From the NCBI RefSeq assembly GCF_963676685.1, contig NC_092355.1, positions 61,539,613 to 61,603,612 of the forward strand: a stretch of 64,000 nt of DNA, written 5' to 3'. Of the stretch, positions 36,439 to 48,566 are shown piece by piece. This stretch comes from Mytilus edulis. Lineage: Eukaryota; Mollusca; Bivalvia; Mytilida; Mytilidae. The notes below the pieces were generated by a model, which was not told the DNA's origin, did not search any database, and was given only the letters and a program-made list of their open reading frames with translations. A program made the translations under genes and the position numbers. The number at the start of each line of letters is the position of its first letter. The first letter of the stretch is position 1.

Positions 36439-37313
36439 ATGCTCCACCTACGATAGTAGAGGGGCATTATGGTTTCTGGTCTGTGCGTCTGTTCATTCGT
36501 TCGTCTGTCCATTCTTTTGTCTGTCCGTCCATCCAACCTGTCCTGCTTCATTTTAAAGTTTTTGGTCAAGAGTTAATATCAAAATTTCACGGTCCACTGA
36601 ACATAGAAAATGATAGTGCAAGTTGGGCATCTGTGTACTTTGGACACATTCTTGTTTCTATATATTTATACTGTTTACATAAACCATATTCAAAAGTAAG
36701 ACTTTGAAATAGGCAGTACATGTAGAAATAGCATTTTTCTTTAAAGAAGCAAACCTATCAATTTATTTTTTTGTGCTTTCAGATTGAAAATCAATTGACA
36801 ATTTGTATACAAAAATATTGTTATTAACTGTACATGCTGTATCCAATTATTTTTTTTTAAAATCTATTATACTTTACCAAATGCTCTATGTGTGACATTC
36901 TCATCACAGAAACTCTCCTCTTCCTCAACAGCATTTTCTTTATTCAGTATCTCATAAAAAGAAAAAGCAAATTATATTGAAATTTACCACTGACACTCTA
37001 CATATATATGATGTAATGAAAAAAAAAAAATGTGTCCATAGTACACGGATGCCCCACTCGTACTATCATTTTATAGGTTCAGTGGACCGTGAAATTGGGG
37101 TCAATACTTTAATTTGGCATTAAAATTAGATAGATCATATCATAGGGAATATGTGTACTAAGTTTCAAGTTGATTGGACTACAACTTCATCAAAAACTAC
37201 CTTGACCAAAAACTTTAACTTGAAGCGAGACGCACGGACATTCGGACAAACAAACAGACACACAGACCAGAAAACATAATGCCCGGGCCTCTACTATCGT
37301 AGGTGGGGCATAC
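36439..37313. repeat. Facing repeat pair, copy in second segment
   Basis: Duplicate of 5,816-6,690, flanking exon 7 of gene A'. Confidence 0.7.
36878..36950 (-). CDS. Gene A' exon 7, candidate
   Basis: Duplicate of 6,255-6,327 with unchanged splice sites. Confidence 0.5.
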
Positions 37314-37598
37314 AAAAATTAAAAGCTTGTTGATACCTCTATGTCTTTTTATTCAACCGGTTCAAATTCACTTTACGCAAAGGAAGGTACAGGACCTTTA
37401 ACAAGCATAATGAAAGGTCATCTGTTATTTTTAGAAGATGCAATTTTTTATTGAAAATTCAATTCATAAAAAACAGAGACTCCTATTGTTTACTAGTTAT
37501 GTTCTTATGTTATATTCTCCTGTTAACTTGTACGACCACCTGTCAAGTGACTACACATCAAATAAATTGTAAAGAAAGTAAGTAACATAAGTTCCATT

Positions 37599-37670
37599 TC
37601 AGTATGGTTCATCATTTAAAACTAATTTTTCAAATATTTGTTCAAAATGTTTTGTAATTTTTTTATAAAC
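37599..37670 (-). CDS. Gene A' exon 6, candidate
   Basis: Duplicate of 6,976-7,047, with the same choice between a stop and a weak donor. Confidence 0.45.
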   Translation of the reverse strand, partial: VYKKITKHFEQIFEKLVLNDEPY

Positions 37671-38494
37671 CTGCAAAAATATAAAAGTCCATCGGGTGTA
37701 GCTATATATATTACTGCCGGTGGGAAGGTCCAAACCAGTAAATGGAAACTTGGACCAGCACAAATTTGAACCCCTGTGTTCTAGTTTATAAATATATAAA
37801 GTTCAAATTTAAAGAACACCTTACAGCAGAATTAAATGGATAGCTATAATATTTTGTCAGATTTTGGAATTCCTCTAGTTCAACCATTTGAAAACTATAA
37901 CCATAAGATATTTTTGTCACTTACACTCATTTTTTTCCCATAAATATTTAACATACAGGACAAGAAGTCATTTGTAAAAATCTTATAAAATCCTTGTAAT
38001 TTTAGCATTTTGTAATAAAGTTTGCGAAATAAGACTTATCAATGATAAAGAAATTAAAATTTTAGAGAGAATTTTCCCGGAAAATTTTCAAAAGCTTATA
38101 TCTCAAAAACAAACACTTTTATTATCTTTAGTTGTTTCAGTTCCTTTATTAATCATCTATCAATATTTACCTGTGTAATAAAAACCCTTGAAATTTTAAA
38201 ACTCAAGCAACCATCCTTAAAATAATTTACCATATTATCAAATGGTGTACATGGTGTATTCTAAATATATATAACTAACCTAAAATGACGAATCTCTGTC
38301 TGTCTGAATTTTGCCTACAAAAAAATTGAAGGCATAGGAACATAAATTCTTATATATTATTTGACATCCATAAGTTCTTTCAATCATTTATTCTATCGAA
38401 TGTTTTTATTTTTGTCTCCGGAAGATGCCCAGTGTTTGAATGAAGCCAGTAGTTTCATGTATTATATGACTTTATCAATAAAACCTTTTTTTAC

Positions 38495-38581
38495 TTGATC
38501 AGTATGGCGACAAATAAAATAATATATCAAGTAGTCTCCTTTTGAGCTCATCACTGGACAAACAGAACAATCAAAGGTGCT
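38495..38581 (-). CDS. Gene A' exon 5, candidate
   Basis: Duplicate of 7,872-7,958, 29 codons in phase 0/0. Confidence 0.5.
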
Positions 38582-38931
38582 CTGCAACAATAATCACCAT
38601 GAATTTTAAGTAAACAACTATTGCACATATCACACATCTCTAAAAAAAAAAGTTTCATAATACAATGAAAGTGGAAATATATACTGTAAACCAGGAAATT
38701 TTCGCACCGTCTTCATTTAGTGATTTATTAACACAATCTAAATTTCGCACAGTTTTGAATTCACGATTTTTCTGTGGCCTGTATAAATATTTTCATAAAT
38801 GATTTAGAAAGTGAACAGTTTGACATGTTTAGTAAATCAAGTGATAAGATCAGTCAGAAAGCTTTTGTTTTCGGTTCCTTAATGTTAAAGGAGTCTAAAA
38901 GTTGTGTCGTGTTTGATTGTAAAATCTCTTA

Positions 38932-39381
38932 GGTCCGAGTACACAGTTATTTCGTAGTGCATTTCTTTTAGACAATAAATGGAAATAAAAAAAATCCCAC
39001 CTGTGCTTTCTCAATAATATTTTTAAAGTGTGTTGTACTACTTTTGGGACAAATTATATCAAAATTATAGAAAACTTCATTAGCTATAACTCAAAATATG
39101 GACAATTGTATGTTAAGGGGGGTCTTGAAATCTTTTGACAGCTTCCAAAGTGCTAATTTTTTACTTTTTCAGCTGGACCTAATCACTACTTTACATTAAT
39201 ATTTATGACCCAAATTTCTTTACAGTGTCATTTCACCCCCTACTTGCTATATGAGGAATAAAACATGGAAAAATAAATTTGGAAGGGGTATAACAAAAAT
39301 TGGCAAGTAACACACTGTCCACACTAAGGACTATATTCGTGGAAAACGAAAATCAAAGGACGATAACTGTGTACTCGGACC
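38932..39381. mobile_element. 450-bp MITE, copy in second segment
   Basis: Identical to 8,309-8,758 with 19-bp terminal inverted repeats and flanking TA. Confidence 0.8.
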
Positions 39382-40958
39382 TAATAACTGTAAATTCAGA
39401 AATTATTGCGATGATTTTTTTCATTGCAAAAAAATGCAACAGGGTTATAATCGCAATAATTTAAACTCGCATTTTGAAATATTTTATATGAATAAAAAAG
39501 GATTTTTCTCAATATCGCAAAGATTTAAATCGCATTTGAGTCTAGAATGACAAAATCGCAATAATAAGTGCACACAATAATTTCAGAATTTACAGTACAC
39601 AATAACAGAAAAGAAGACCTGATTAAATATAGGAAGATGTGGTATGAGTCCAATTATATTCTTTATATGATTTTGTCTTTTGGATTTGAAGCAACACTAT
39701 TAATGAATGAAAATGCAGATATTTGATATTTATACAGTTCAATAATATATATATTTCAGCACAATTCATTAACATATATAAAACAATACCTGATAAAAAC
39801 TATGTAAAGCTTTGTTTGGGAGGACAGCAGTTACATCCTAACTTAAGTGACCCCAAACACTAGATCAGTCGTCTTCATCCTGTATTCATAAAAAATGCAC
39901 AATATTAAATATGAAATGAAAGTACTAAAAATTTACAGTCTTAAAATAAAAGAAAAAGATTTCAGCAGTTGTACAATCATTAAGTGATTTTGTTGGTAAA
40001 TCTAAATGGATATTTTTTTTAATTTTTGTCTGCTCTTTAAAATTCTTATATTTAAAAATAAATATGTAGTTCCAACTCGAACCCCGTTGAGTTTTGTTTC
40101 TTGAGAAGCCCTTAAAAATAAGAGTTACATGATCATGCAACAATGATCAACCCTTTTTCATAAGTGCTGCTTCTGTGAGACTAAATTAAGAATTTAAAGT
40201 TTTATTTAAAATGCTGCCTTTTTTTCTACCAATCTCAACTGAAGACATACTTCTCTTATTAAAGGCAGGTTCTCCAGATGATTTCTTCATTTGTACATCT
40301 TGTAATCAAAATTCCAATAAAATTAACTTTATTAACCTATAACAAAAATATGATATTCTAAAATCTTAAAATTTATTCATGTGATATGTAGATATAAGAA
40401 GATGTACATGATATGAGTACAACGGCATGTATTTAATTATTCAAAATCAAAAACTGCATTTACAAATAAAAAATGTGTGTATAAACCTGAATAAACTTTA
40501 AAAAGAACTGTGAAATCCCCATAATCACTTCTATTTTTACATTTAATATAAATCTTTATTGCAAGTTACGATCGAAAGTCAAGTTGCTTGAAAATAATGA
40601 AAACTGTTTTTATGTTGGTGTATCTCTTTAACAATTTTGAATTATGATTGCTTTTAGAATTGTATACGGTATTGTTGATTCTTTTTTATGTTTAGACTTT
40701 ATTTGTGTCTCGTGTAATAAAAATGTAATCTCTACATAAAGTAAAGAAGTAAGTTAGAAACAGATAGCCTTTTGAAATACAGTGGATGGCTTGTAATCTA
40801 ACTATTTTAAAATTTTATAGCTATCACCTATATATCAAATGTAAAGTGAGATAGTAACTAAAGTACAAGTAAATTCATAAGTTTTCCCAACAACAAGTAT
40901 GATTGCTGTTTGCTTACCGCCAAACTTTAATTATTCATATACAGATGAGGATACTCAC

Positions 40959-41087
40959 AGGTGTCCTGTCTAGGCACGGAGTCAGATTTTCTATACCATT
41001 TCCCATGATCATGATGTGCATCACTGCATCTGAAGAATTGGGCCTTTGCATTACACTCATGTCATGATCATTGATGGAGCTTCTGAA
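40959..41087 (-). CDS. Gene A' exon 4, candidate
   Basis: Duplicate of 10,336-10,464, 43 codons with consensus donor gtgagt. Confidence 0.55.
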
Positions 41088-41439
41088 CTGAGAAAGACCT
41101 CAGTAACATATCATCTTGATGGTGACTCCAATCCTGTAAACTTAATGTTTCATCACGGCTTCAGGTGGATCACTACAGATATAGCTAAAAAAAAATCACC
41201 AATGATTTTTCTTAAAATTTGCATACGTATACTATGCAATGGCCTCTAAAAAAATTTGAGTCAAAAAAATCATGATGTCTCCAGATTGGTTTCCACAAAT
41301 TCCTATAGAAAAAAGAAAATAATCAAACATATCAAGATCAATTTTTGTCAGAGGTGTTACCATGGTATTGCATGTAAATATATTTTACACAAAAAAGTAG
41401 AATAGGATTCAAATAAGATTTATCAAACTGTAAAAATAC

Positions 41440-41503
41440 CTGTACAAATGTAGAAAAGAAACACCATTTTTCATTTTTGTTAAATTCATGGATTTCTAGT
41501 TTT
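41440..41503 (-). CDS. Gene A' exon 3, candidate
   Basis: Duplicate of 10,817-10,880 with unchanged splice sites. Confidence 0.5.
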
Positions 41504-42965
41504 CTGAAGAAGAAAAAAACATAGTGATAGTAAAATTGAGAATGGAAATGGGGAATGTGTCAAAGAGACAACAACCAGACCGTAGAAGAAAAAAAAACAA
41601 CAGCAGAAGGTCACCAACAGGTCTTCAATGTAGCGAGAAATTCCGGCACCCGGAGGTGCCCTTCAGCTGGCCCCTAAAAAATATACACTAGTTCAGTGAT
41701 AATGAACGCCATACTAATTTCCAAATTGTACACAAGAAACTAAAATTAAAATGATACAAGACTAACAAAGGCCAGAGGCTCCTGACTTGGGACAGGCGCA
41801 AAAATGCGGCGGGGTTAAACATGTTTGTGAGATCTCAACCCTCCCCTATACCTCAAGCCAATGTAGAAAAGTAAGCGCATAACAATACGTACATTAAAAT
41901 TTAGTTCTTAATAAGTCTATTCAAAGGTTTAGTTAGTTTATGAGGTGAATACTGACACCTTTGTGCTTTATAAACAATATTTCTTTATTGACTTCTTCAT
42001 TGGTTGTTGTTGATATGGTTCATTAATATTTCCCATCTTTTATAAAAATTTGACCATTGGTTTTCCTGTTTGAACTAGTCACTAGTCATTTTGGGGCACT
42101 ATATGTAGCTTGCTGTTCCGTGTGACCAAAGGCTTTGTTTTGAAGGCCCCTCTTTGACCTACCTTTGCCTATTTTTTACACACTGTGACTTGTAGGAGCC
42201 TTATAGCTGTCTCTTGCTCCTGCAACTGCCAGATACTTGCCACAATCAACAAACTGGTTATACTGCCATGGATTTGCATGGTGCTCATACTGGATAACCA
42301 TCCTTTGACATGGCCACTTTGTTGTTCTCTATTTTGCAAAGCATTGTAAATTTTACGGACGCCATCACAAGCTGGTTGACCATTATGGAATAACCCTTTC
42401 ACAGATGTTATCAGATATGTTTCTTACGTCGTAACTCCCCTTCCCTTTTCATGAATGTGACCTTCAAAATTATACTATTTACCAGGTTTGTAATAACACG
42501 AGCAACACAATGTGTGCCACATGTGGAGCAGGATTTGCTTACCCTTCCAGAGCACCCGAGATCACCCCTAGTTTATGGTGGGGTTCGTGTTGCTCAGTCT
42601 TTAGTTGTCTATGTTGTTTCTTGTGTTACCTATTATTTGTATGTTTGTCTTTTTCATTTTTAGCCATGGCGTTGTCAGTTTATTTTCGATTTAAGAGTTT
42701 GACTGTCGCTCATGTATCTTTCGCCCTCTTTCCTTTTTGTTCTAGGGATGTCCATTTTAGAAGTTGGAGCATTGTGTCTCATTGACACTAATACCACATC
42801 TTCTTATTTCTATTGCATATAAAACCAAAATTTAGCTCAATATCTGAAGTCATTAATCATGTTAATACCGTTGATTAAAAATGTCATATTTAAAACTTTA
42901 ACTGTTAAACTTTTAAAGCTTAATTTAGTCTCTAATTTGGCAAAAAAACAACACACCATAGTAAC

Positions 42966-43053
42966 TTATTGTAGCAGTCACCTAGCAGTAGCATACAAAA
43001 CATCAGGTCACCAATACCATTGGTGTAATACCCATCTACTATGCCTTTGAAGA
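42966..43053 (-). CDS. Gene A' exon 2, candidate
   Basis: Duplicate of 12,343-12,430, identical in sequence. Confidence 0.5.
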
Positions 43054-43588
43054 CTACCTGAAGACTAAAACTGAAGGCATGTACATGTAGGAAAAACAAT
43101 AAAAGTGAAATTTCACATTAATTAAGAAAAAAGATGGGTCCTGTACAAAATTAATCCCAGGGATAGCATTGAACTGCAGGCTCTTTAATTAAGAAAAAGA
43201 GACATTAATGCATTATAAAATTATTAATGAAAACATTGGGGATGCAGTCAATAAACCAAATTATGATGATTTTTAAGGCTTTTAACCTACCGGTTTCAGC
43301 ATTTTGCCATTTTCTTAGTTGTCTTGGAGTCTTTATTTTGAAGCATGGTACCACATTATGTGTGTATTTTAAGGTTCCAAGATTCTACAAATGACTTACT
43401 TCACAACAGGCCATACTAAACTTTCATGAAACATTTGCAACTGAACGTTAAGCAAGAAATAATCAATCTAAAGTTGTCACCAAGAATGCAAAAACTGCAA
43501 TTTTGAGAGATTCTGTCAATGACATCCAAACAAAATATAAGGGCATCAATAAACCAAATTATGATTATTGTTAAGGCTTTTAACCTAC

Positions 43589-43631
43589 CGGTTTCAGCAA
43601 AAGGTTGAAATTCATTCTTCTTATCTTCCAT
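43589..43631 (-). CDS. Gene A' exon 1, candidate
   Basis: Duplicate of 12,966-13,008. Its upstream region runs only to the palindrome apex (44,087), about 455 bp, so this copy has a one-sided promoter. Confidence 0.5.
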
Positions 43632-44087
43632 TGCTGAAGAGGCTGAGCAAGACAGGGTTGATAAAAGATTCAGAAGTGGAAGTTTAACGGTGAATGATGC
43701 TGAAAGTCAGAAACTTTTCTATCACCAGCTTTTACCACCAGAAGATCGTCGACCTTTTAAAACGTTTCCTCGAATGCAATCTAGCAGACAAGAAAAAAAT
43801 TCTTTTACGAATCAAAACCATAGCGAAAATAGAAGTTAAAAATTATTGACTAAAAGGCTATAGCAATGGCGCCTGTCACGTCGAAAGGTCGTACGTTGTA
43901 AGAGTAAGTTTTGAGACGTCTACGGGAGAGTTTTACATCTCCGGAACTGGTCTCTGTCTTTTGTTAGCGCTACTAGCAGTAACATCTGTACTGTACACTC
44001 TGGAAATCGGACTTTGTTAGTGCTACTAGCAGACTAACATCACTAATAGAATCCTTATAGTAGCAGCTAATATAATAGGATCGGGTG

Positions 44088-44298
44088 GATATTTAAAGAT
44101 AATATTTATTAATAAATTACAAGTAAAGCGTTGGTGAATAAGAATTGCACAGAAGTTAAAGAGAATATTTATCATTAAATTTTAAAATAAAAGGATAGAA
44201 GAATAAACGTAAATAAAACTAATTAAAGAAAGTTTAACTTGTTTATAGAACAATTTCCTAAAAATATAAATGTAAAGTGTTTAATCTTTTAAGAATAT
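44088..44298. other. AT-rich junction between duplication and LINE
   Basis: Begins exactly at the duplication break. It is very AT-rich and has no open frame joining the LINE. It may be LINE 5' sequence or filler at a rearrangement junction. Confidence 0.4.
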
Positions 44299-45048
44299 TT
44301 GATAACGTTGTCTCAAACATGTCCCCAGCTAACTGAAGATGATATAATAATGGGTATAGTGTATATCCCACCTGAAAATACTCGTTATACTTCTGAAAAT
44401 GCGATGTCAGAAATTGAAATAGAATTTCTTGAATTACAAAAGAATAGTAACTGTATTTTTCTTCTGGGTGATTTCAATAGTCGCACTGCAAATGAACACG
44501 ATTTTTTTAATATATCTGATTTCGAAGAACATTTAACTGATTTTATAGATGTAAATGAGTCTAATGACATTCATGTCTTAGACGATCTTAAGATACCAAG
44601 AATACGTAATAGTTCTGATACTGTTGTCAATACATATGGAAGAAAATTAATTCAATTTTGTAAAAATAATAACATGTATATTTCAAACGGAAGAGTCGGT
44701 AAAGACCGAGTACTTGGTAAACCAACAAGTCGAAGTATTAGTGTAGTAGATTATATTTTATGTACTGCTAATATATTATGTAAAGTAGATGATTTTGAAG
44801 TTTCTGATTTTTGTTATTTATTCTCAGATATACACGCTCCTTTGTGCTTGTCTCTAACTGTAAATGGTTGTAATGCTACACAAGGTGAAAGCGAAGTAAT
44901 TAATGACAATAATGTACACATTGGTAAATGGAAACATGAAAAGACAATTGAATACAAAAACAACATTGATGTTGATAAAGTAAACGAATTATTGTTAAAT
45001 GTAATGTCTAAATATGACGATATAAGTTGTCTAAATATGACGATATAA
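44299..45048 (+). pseudogene. LINE endonuclease domain, C-terminal part
   Basis: Endonuclease/exonuclease/phosphatase fold fragment. It contains YIPPENTRYTSE, then LLGDFNSRTANEHDFF (the GDFN catalytic block), SISVVDYILC and FSDIHAPLCL (the SD-H block). The N-terminal third, with the first catalytic Asn and Glu, is absent. The frame is lost after a 23-bp tandem duplication: tgtctaaatatgacgatata begins at 45,005 and again at 45,028. It would nick target DNA in an intact element. Confidence 0.85.
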
Positions 45049-45049
45049 G

Positions 45050-45440
45050 TTCAGTTGATAGTATTGTAAGTGATATTACGACTGTATTATTGAGTGCTGC
45101 AAAAGACACTTTTGGGGTATTTACTAAAAATTAAAAAAACATTGGTCGGGAAGGGAATTTTTCAAACAAAGATTGGTTTAATAAAGAATGTAAAAAAGTT
45201 AGACAAGAATTTCGAAAAAACAGAAGACTTTATAAACACTATGGCTCTAATTTATTTAAAGAAAGACTTCGACAGTCAGAAAAACATTACAAAAAAGTCA
45301 TGGACGAGAATACTAAACTATATAACGAAAACTTGCGCACTAAGATGAGAAATATGCGATTCAAAAACCCCAGGGAATTTTGAAAAATTTGGAATAAAGT
45401 TAAACATAAAAACAATTGTAATATCACCACTGAGTCATTG
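45050..45440 (+). pseudogene. LINE linker between endonuclease and reverse transcriptase
   Basis: A second frame resumes with DWFNKECKKVRQEFRKNRRL and continues as YKHYGSNLFKERLRQSEKHY, typical of the basic linker in LINEs. An in-frame TGA at about 45,381 sits where the family usually has Trp (REF-stop-KIWNK), consistent with a TGG to TGA nonsense change. Confidence 0.7.
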
Positions 45441-46105
45441 TTTATTTTTTTTAAAGATATAAACAAAAACAAGTATGAAGGAGATACTTATGATATTAAC
45501 AATGATGTTAGCCAAACATCTTCAAATTCTATGTTAAATGAAAGTATTACAACTGAAGAAATATTAAAAGCTAAAAAACATATAAAAAATAACAAATCGT
45601 CGGGGGACGATATGATTGTAAATGAATACATTTCCACGTCTATTGATTGTATGATTGATATTTATGTGTATATATTTAATATTGTTTTTGATTCGGGTAT
45701 TTTACCCGAGGCGTGGATTATAGGTAATGTCATACCAGTCTTTAAGAACAAAGGTAGCTCTGCCGAACCACAGAATTACCGTCCTATCACTCTTTTGTCA
45801 TGTCTTGGTAAGATTTTTACTTCTATTTTAATCACTAGATTATGTGAGTATCTTGATGAGTACTCTATTTTACTAGAAAATCAAGCCGGTTTCAGACATG
45901 GATATTCAACTACTGATCATTTATATTCAGTATATGCACTATTTGAGTTACTAAGATAAAGGAAGAAGAAACTTTACTGTGCCTTTGTCGACTTTGAAAA
46001 TGCCTTTGATTGTATACTCAGAAATTTTTATTATTTAAACTTTTAGAGAATAATATAAATGGCAAATTTTTCCGTATTATACAAAATATGTACGAAAATG
46101 TAAAA
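45438..46105 (+). pseudogene. LINE reverse transcriptase, N-terminal part
   Basis: Contains KKHIKNNKSSGDDMIVNEYI, GILPEAWIIGNVIPVFKNKG, QNYRPITLLSCLGKIF and ENQAGFRHGYSTTDHL, the finger motifs of the LINE polymerase. A stop at 45,957 (TAA) is followed in the same frame by YCAFVDFENAFD, motif A, so it is a nonsense mutation. A frameshift near 46,028 precedes LLENNINGKFFRIIQNMYEN, after which insertion I interrupts the gene. Confidence 0.85.
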
Positions 46106-46210
46106 TAATGCATTTTTTCCATATTGGTATTATTTTAGTAAGTTTCTCTATATGAATTGGATTTTGAATAAAAAAGCTTATTACATTGGTTGCAATGAAT
46201 TACATATAGA

Positions 46211-46370
46211 TTCCAACACTGCAATAAGTGTATTACGATATTTCTCCACTCGAGACAGTTAAATTTTATTATTTAAAGCGCGAGGCTTGCCGAGCTCTTT
46301 AAATAACTAAAATTTAACTGTCGAGAGTGGAGAAATATCTTAATACACGAGTTATAGTGTAGGAATCTGT
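46211..46370. repeat. Hairpin 1 in insertion I
   Basis: Arms of about 60 bp: agattccaacactgcaataa and gatatttctccactcgagac on the left match gagagtggagaaatatctta and gttatagtgtaggaatct on the right. The loop of about 40 bp (tttaaagcgcgaggcttgcc region) is itself partly palindromic. Confidence 0.85.
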
Positions 46371-46430
46371 TTCTCTATTGATTTTTATCCTTCTTTTTCA
46401 AAGATTTTCAGAAACTTGTGTTCTTTATAT

Positions 46431-46695
46431 GCGACGTCATCAGGCATGGTCGCCTTTTTTCATGACGTCACAATAGGAAAATTCAGAAAAAAACAAAACA
46501 TTTAGACGTCATAATCAAATTTCAACTAATCATTTGCCGAGAACAGATTTTTCACTAGTGAGGAGAAATATTTTTCTCACACCGGTCAGGAAATGTGAAA
46601 ATAGCACAAAAATTAGAGAAATTGATTTCTCAGTTAAATAAAAACCGATAATTTCACATGTGAAATAAACGTGGTTATTTCACTCTCTGACGTCA
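46431..46695. promoter_or_regulatory. Four CRE-like gacgtca motifs
   Basis: gacgtca at 46,433, 46,464, 46,505 and 46,689. Two are the full palindrome tgacgtca (46,463-46,470 and 46,688-46,695), the consensus for CREB/ATF factors. The density in 265 bp of AT-rich DNA is notable; function is unknown. Confidence 0.35.
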
Positions 46696-46837
46696 TACAA
46701 CAATAGGCGTTGTCAAGACGCCGATAACGTCGGATCAAAACAAATTGTCAATGCGTAGGAAAAAGATATAGTTCCTTACATTTTCTACATTAATTTCATA
46801 AAAAAGGCATTTGCCAATGTAATAAAAAGAATAACTA

Positions 46838-46967
46838 ATCGCCGTATTTGAATATAAAAAATGACCGAACGCCGCTATGGATTAAACTCGTGCTGCGCAC
46901 TCGTTTAATCCATGCGTCGTTCGGTCACGCGTTGTCTTATTTTTTATATTCAAATACGGCGATTAGT
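46838..46967. repeat. Hairpin 2 in insertion I
   Basis: aatcgccgtatttgaatata on the left pairs with tatattcaaatacggcgatt on the right. Inner arms tgaccgaacg and cgttcggtca, then tggattaaac and gtttaatcca, close to a small loop (tgctgcgcac). Nearly continuous pairing over about 55 bp per arm. Confidence 0.9.
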
Positions 46968-47199
46968 TATGCTATAAATATTCACCTGAGAAAGTGTTAT
47001 TCACCGCGCTAAACGTCACGCGCTTTTACATACAACGTTATGGTAAAATGTTTCATGTACAATTTGTTTTGGTATATGTTTGACATTAAATACATTTACT
47101 TCTCTCGGAATATGGAATAAAACAATTACTGGCCTCAGTGAATATCATTTTTTCAAAAGTCAATAAAACCGCATATTTACCTCATAAAAAAACAGTAAT

Positions 47200-47262
47200 T
47201 GTATAATATTTAATGGTGAGAAATCAGACTTATTTACTTGTGAAATGGGTGTAAGACAGGGC
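47200..47262 (+). pseudogene. LINE reverse transcriptase, motif B fragment
   Basis: Reads CIIFNGEKSDLFTCEMGVRQ then G, the motif B block of LINE polymerases, stranded between two insertions. Confidence 0.85.
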
Positions 47263-48205
47263 CATTCCCAATTAAAATTTATTAAAAGTCTGATCAAGAT
47301 CCTGTGAATCGTGGAGGGAAATTCAAACTTAAATTAAAATTTGTAAAAAAAATAATTTGATCACGACAACAATCAGATAGTGTTCAGGAAGCGTCGATAT
47401 TCAACCGTTTCCAAGCGAATGTGTCCCGATAATCCCGTTCTGAATCCGCTTCTAATCCGATTCGTATTTTTCGCCAGGTAAAATTCGACCGAGTCTGTCA
47501 CGACTGCGTCCCGACTCTACCGAATGTAATCCGACAGAGATCAGACAGTAACCAGACAGTGAACCGACGCTGACGGAAGTTATCCGTTCGAAAACTGTCG
47601 GCATATTCGGGATGATCAGGTACTGTCGGAACGTAATCCTATCACGGTCCACTCTATCGCATTGCAAACGGCTTTGTGTGGTCTCAGTCGTATTGTATTG
47701 TGTAATTGTCGGGACTCTAACGTGGGTATCATTGACGAATTTCGTATTTATAACGGCACTGTTTCGGAACGGTTTCGGCAAAAAACGGTTCGCAGTCGAC
47801 AAGATCTGGATGCAATCTGGACTCAATCGGCAGAAAAACAGCTATGAAAAATTACTCCAGATCATTCCCGTTCCACAGGACACCGTCCAGAATACACAAA
47901 ACATTGTTCGGAATTCGATCCGATACAGCAGAATCTGTCACAACATAGCCACGATTGTAATCCGACTAGACAAAATCGACTGAGTTGCCCCGAATGTTAC
48001 GGAACGCACCTAACTGTCGGGGTGCTTTGCTGAACTATTCGGACCCTTCCCGACCCGTAGGAATCTGTTACGAACTAAAACGACTGCGTTCAGACAATGA
48101 GAGGACATTCAAGATAATTGAGGATACTAATCCGACTTTTTCACTTTTCGTGTCGTATTGCTCTCTGATCTCAAACGGGAGCAATAATCGGCAATGTGTG
48201 AACCC
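47263..48205. mobile_element. Insertion II in LINE, 'ccgac' repeat family
   Basis: Replaces roughly 30 codons between GVRQG and SDDLEHELTVF. It is far less AT-rich than its surroundings and full of 'atccga', 'ccgac' and 'tcgga' words. Its first 300 bp match 51,960-52,380 (caagatcctgtgaatcgtgg, attcaaccgtttccaagcga, ccgaatgtaatccgacagag). Open frames on both strands of up to 124 codons have no recognisable domain. Confidence 0.75.
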
Positions 48206-48566
48206 CGCATTAGTGATGACCTCGAACACGAGTTAACAGTATTTAAAAATATTTATTATATGCGGATGACACTGTGATGTTTTCCGAGATTAGTGAAGAT
48301 TTACAAAAAAAATTGATGATTATTGTCAAAAATGGCAACTTAAAATAAATGTTAACAAGACAAAAGTTCTTATATTCTCCAAAGAGAGACAACCCAAAAA
48401 TATTAGATTTGCTATACAGAATAGAGAATTAGAAATTGTAACTAAGTATACATACCTCGGTATATTTTTTGCTAGAAGTGGTTCTTTTTTAAAGACCCGA
48501 AAATATATTTGTGAACAAGCTACAAAAGCAATGTATGGTATTTTAAAAAGTGTAGACAAAACAGTT
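48206..48566 (+). pseudogene. LINE reverse transcriptase, motif C to palm end
   Basis: Contains LLYADDTVMFSEISEDL (the YADD catalytic motif), then in another frame DYCQKWQLKINVNKTKVLIF and YTYLGIFFARSGSF. At least two frameshifts (near 48,258 and 48,310) and a stop after VDKTV (about 48,568). Confidence 0.85.

Larger units (their letters stand above)
30624..44087 (+). repeat. Large direct duplication, copy 2
   Basis: Copy of 1-13,464 (offset 30,623). It ends at ggatcgggtg, the 4-nt apex of the palindrome in copy 1, then changes abruptly to AT-rich sequence leading into a LINE. Copy 2 therefore has the gene A promoter arm but no mirrored arm. All element boundaries of copy 1 recur here. Confidence 0.95.
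46106..47199. mobile_element. Insertion I in LINE, with two hairpins
   Basis: About 1.09 kb separating NMYENVK from CIIFNGEKSDLF, which are adjacent in the usual polymerase. No open frame. It holds two long inverted repeats (46,211-46,370 and 46,838-46,967) and four gacgtca motifs. The target duplication is not clear; 'taat' is possible. Confidence 0.75.

Noticed and set aside
47452-47983. Overlapping 120-codon open frames on both strands
   Set aside because: Inside the GC-richer 'ccgac' repeat; symmetrical word composition keeps several frames open at once.
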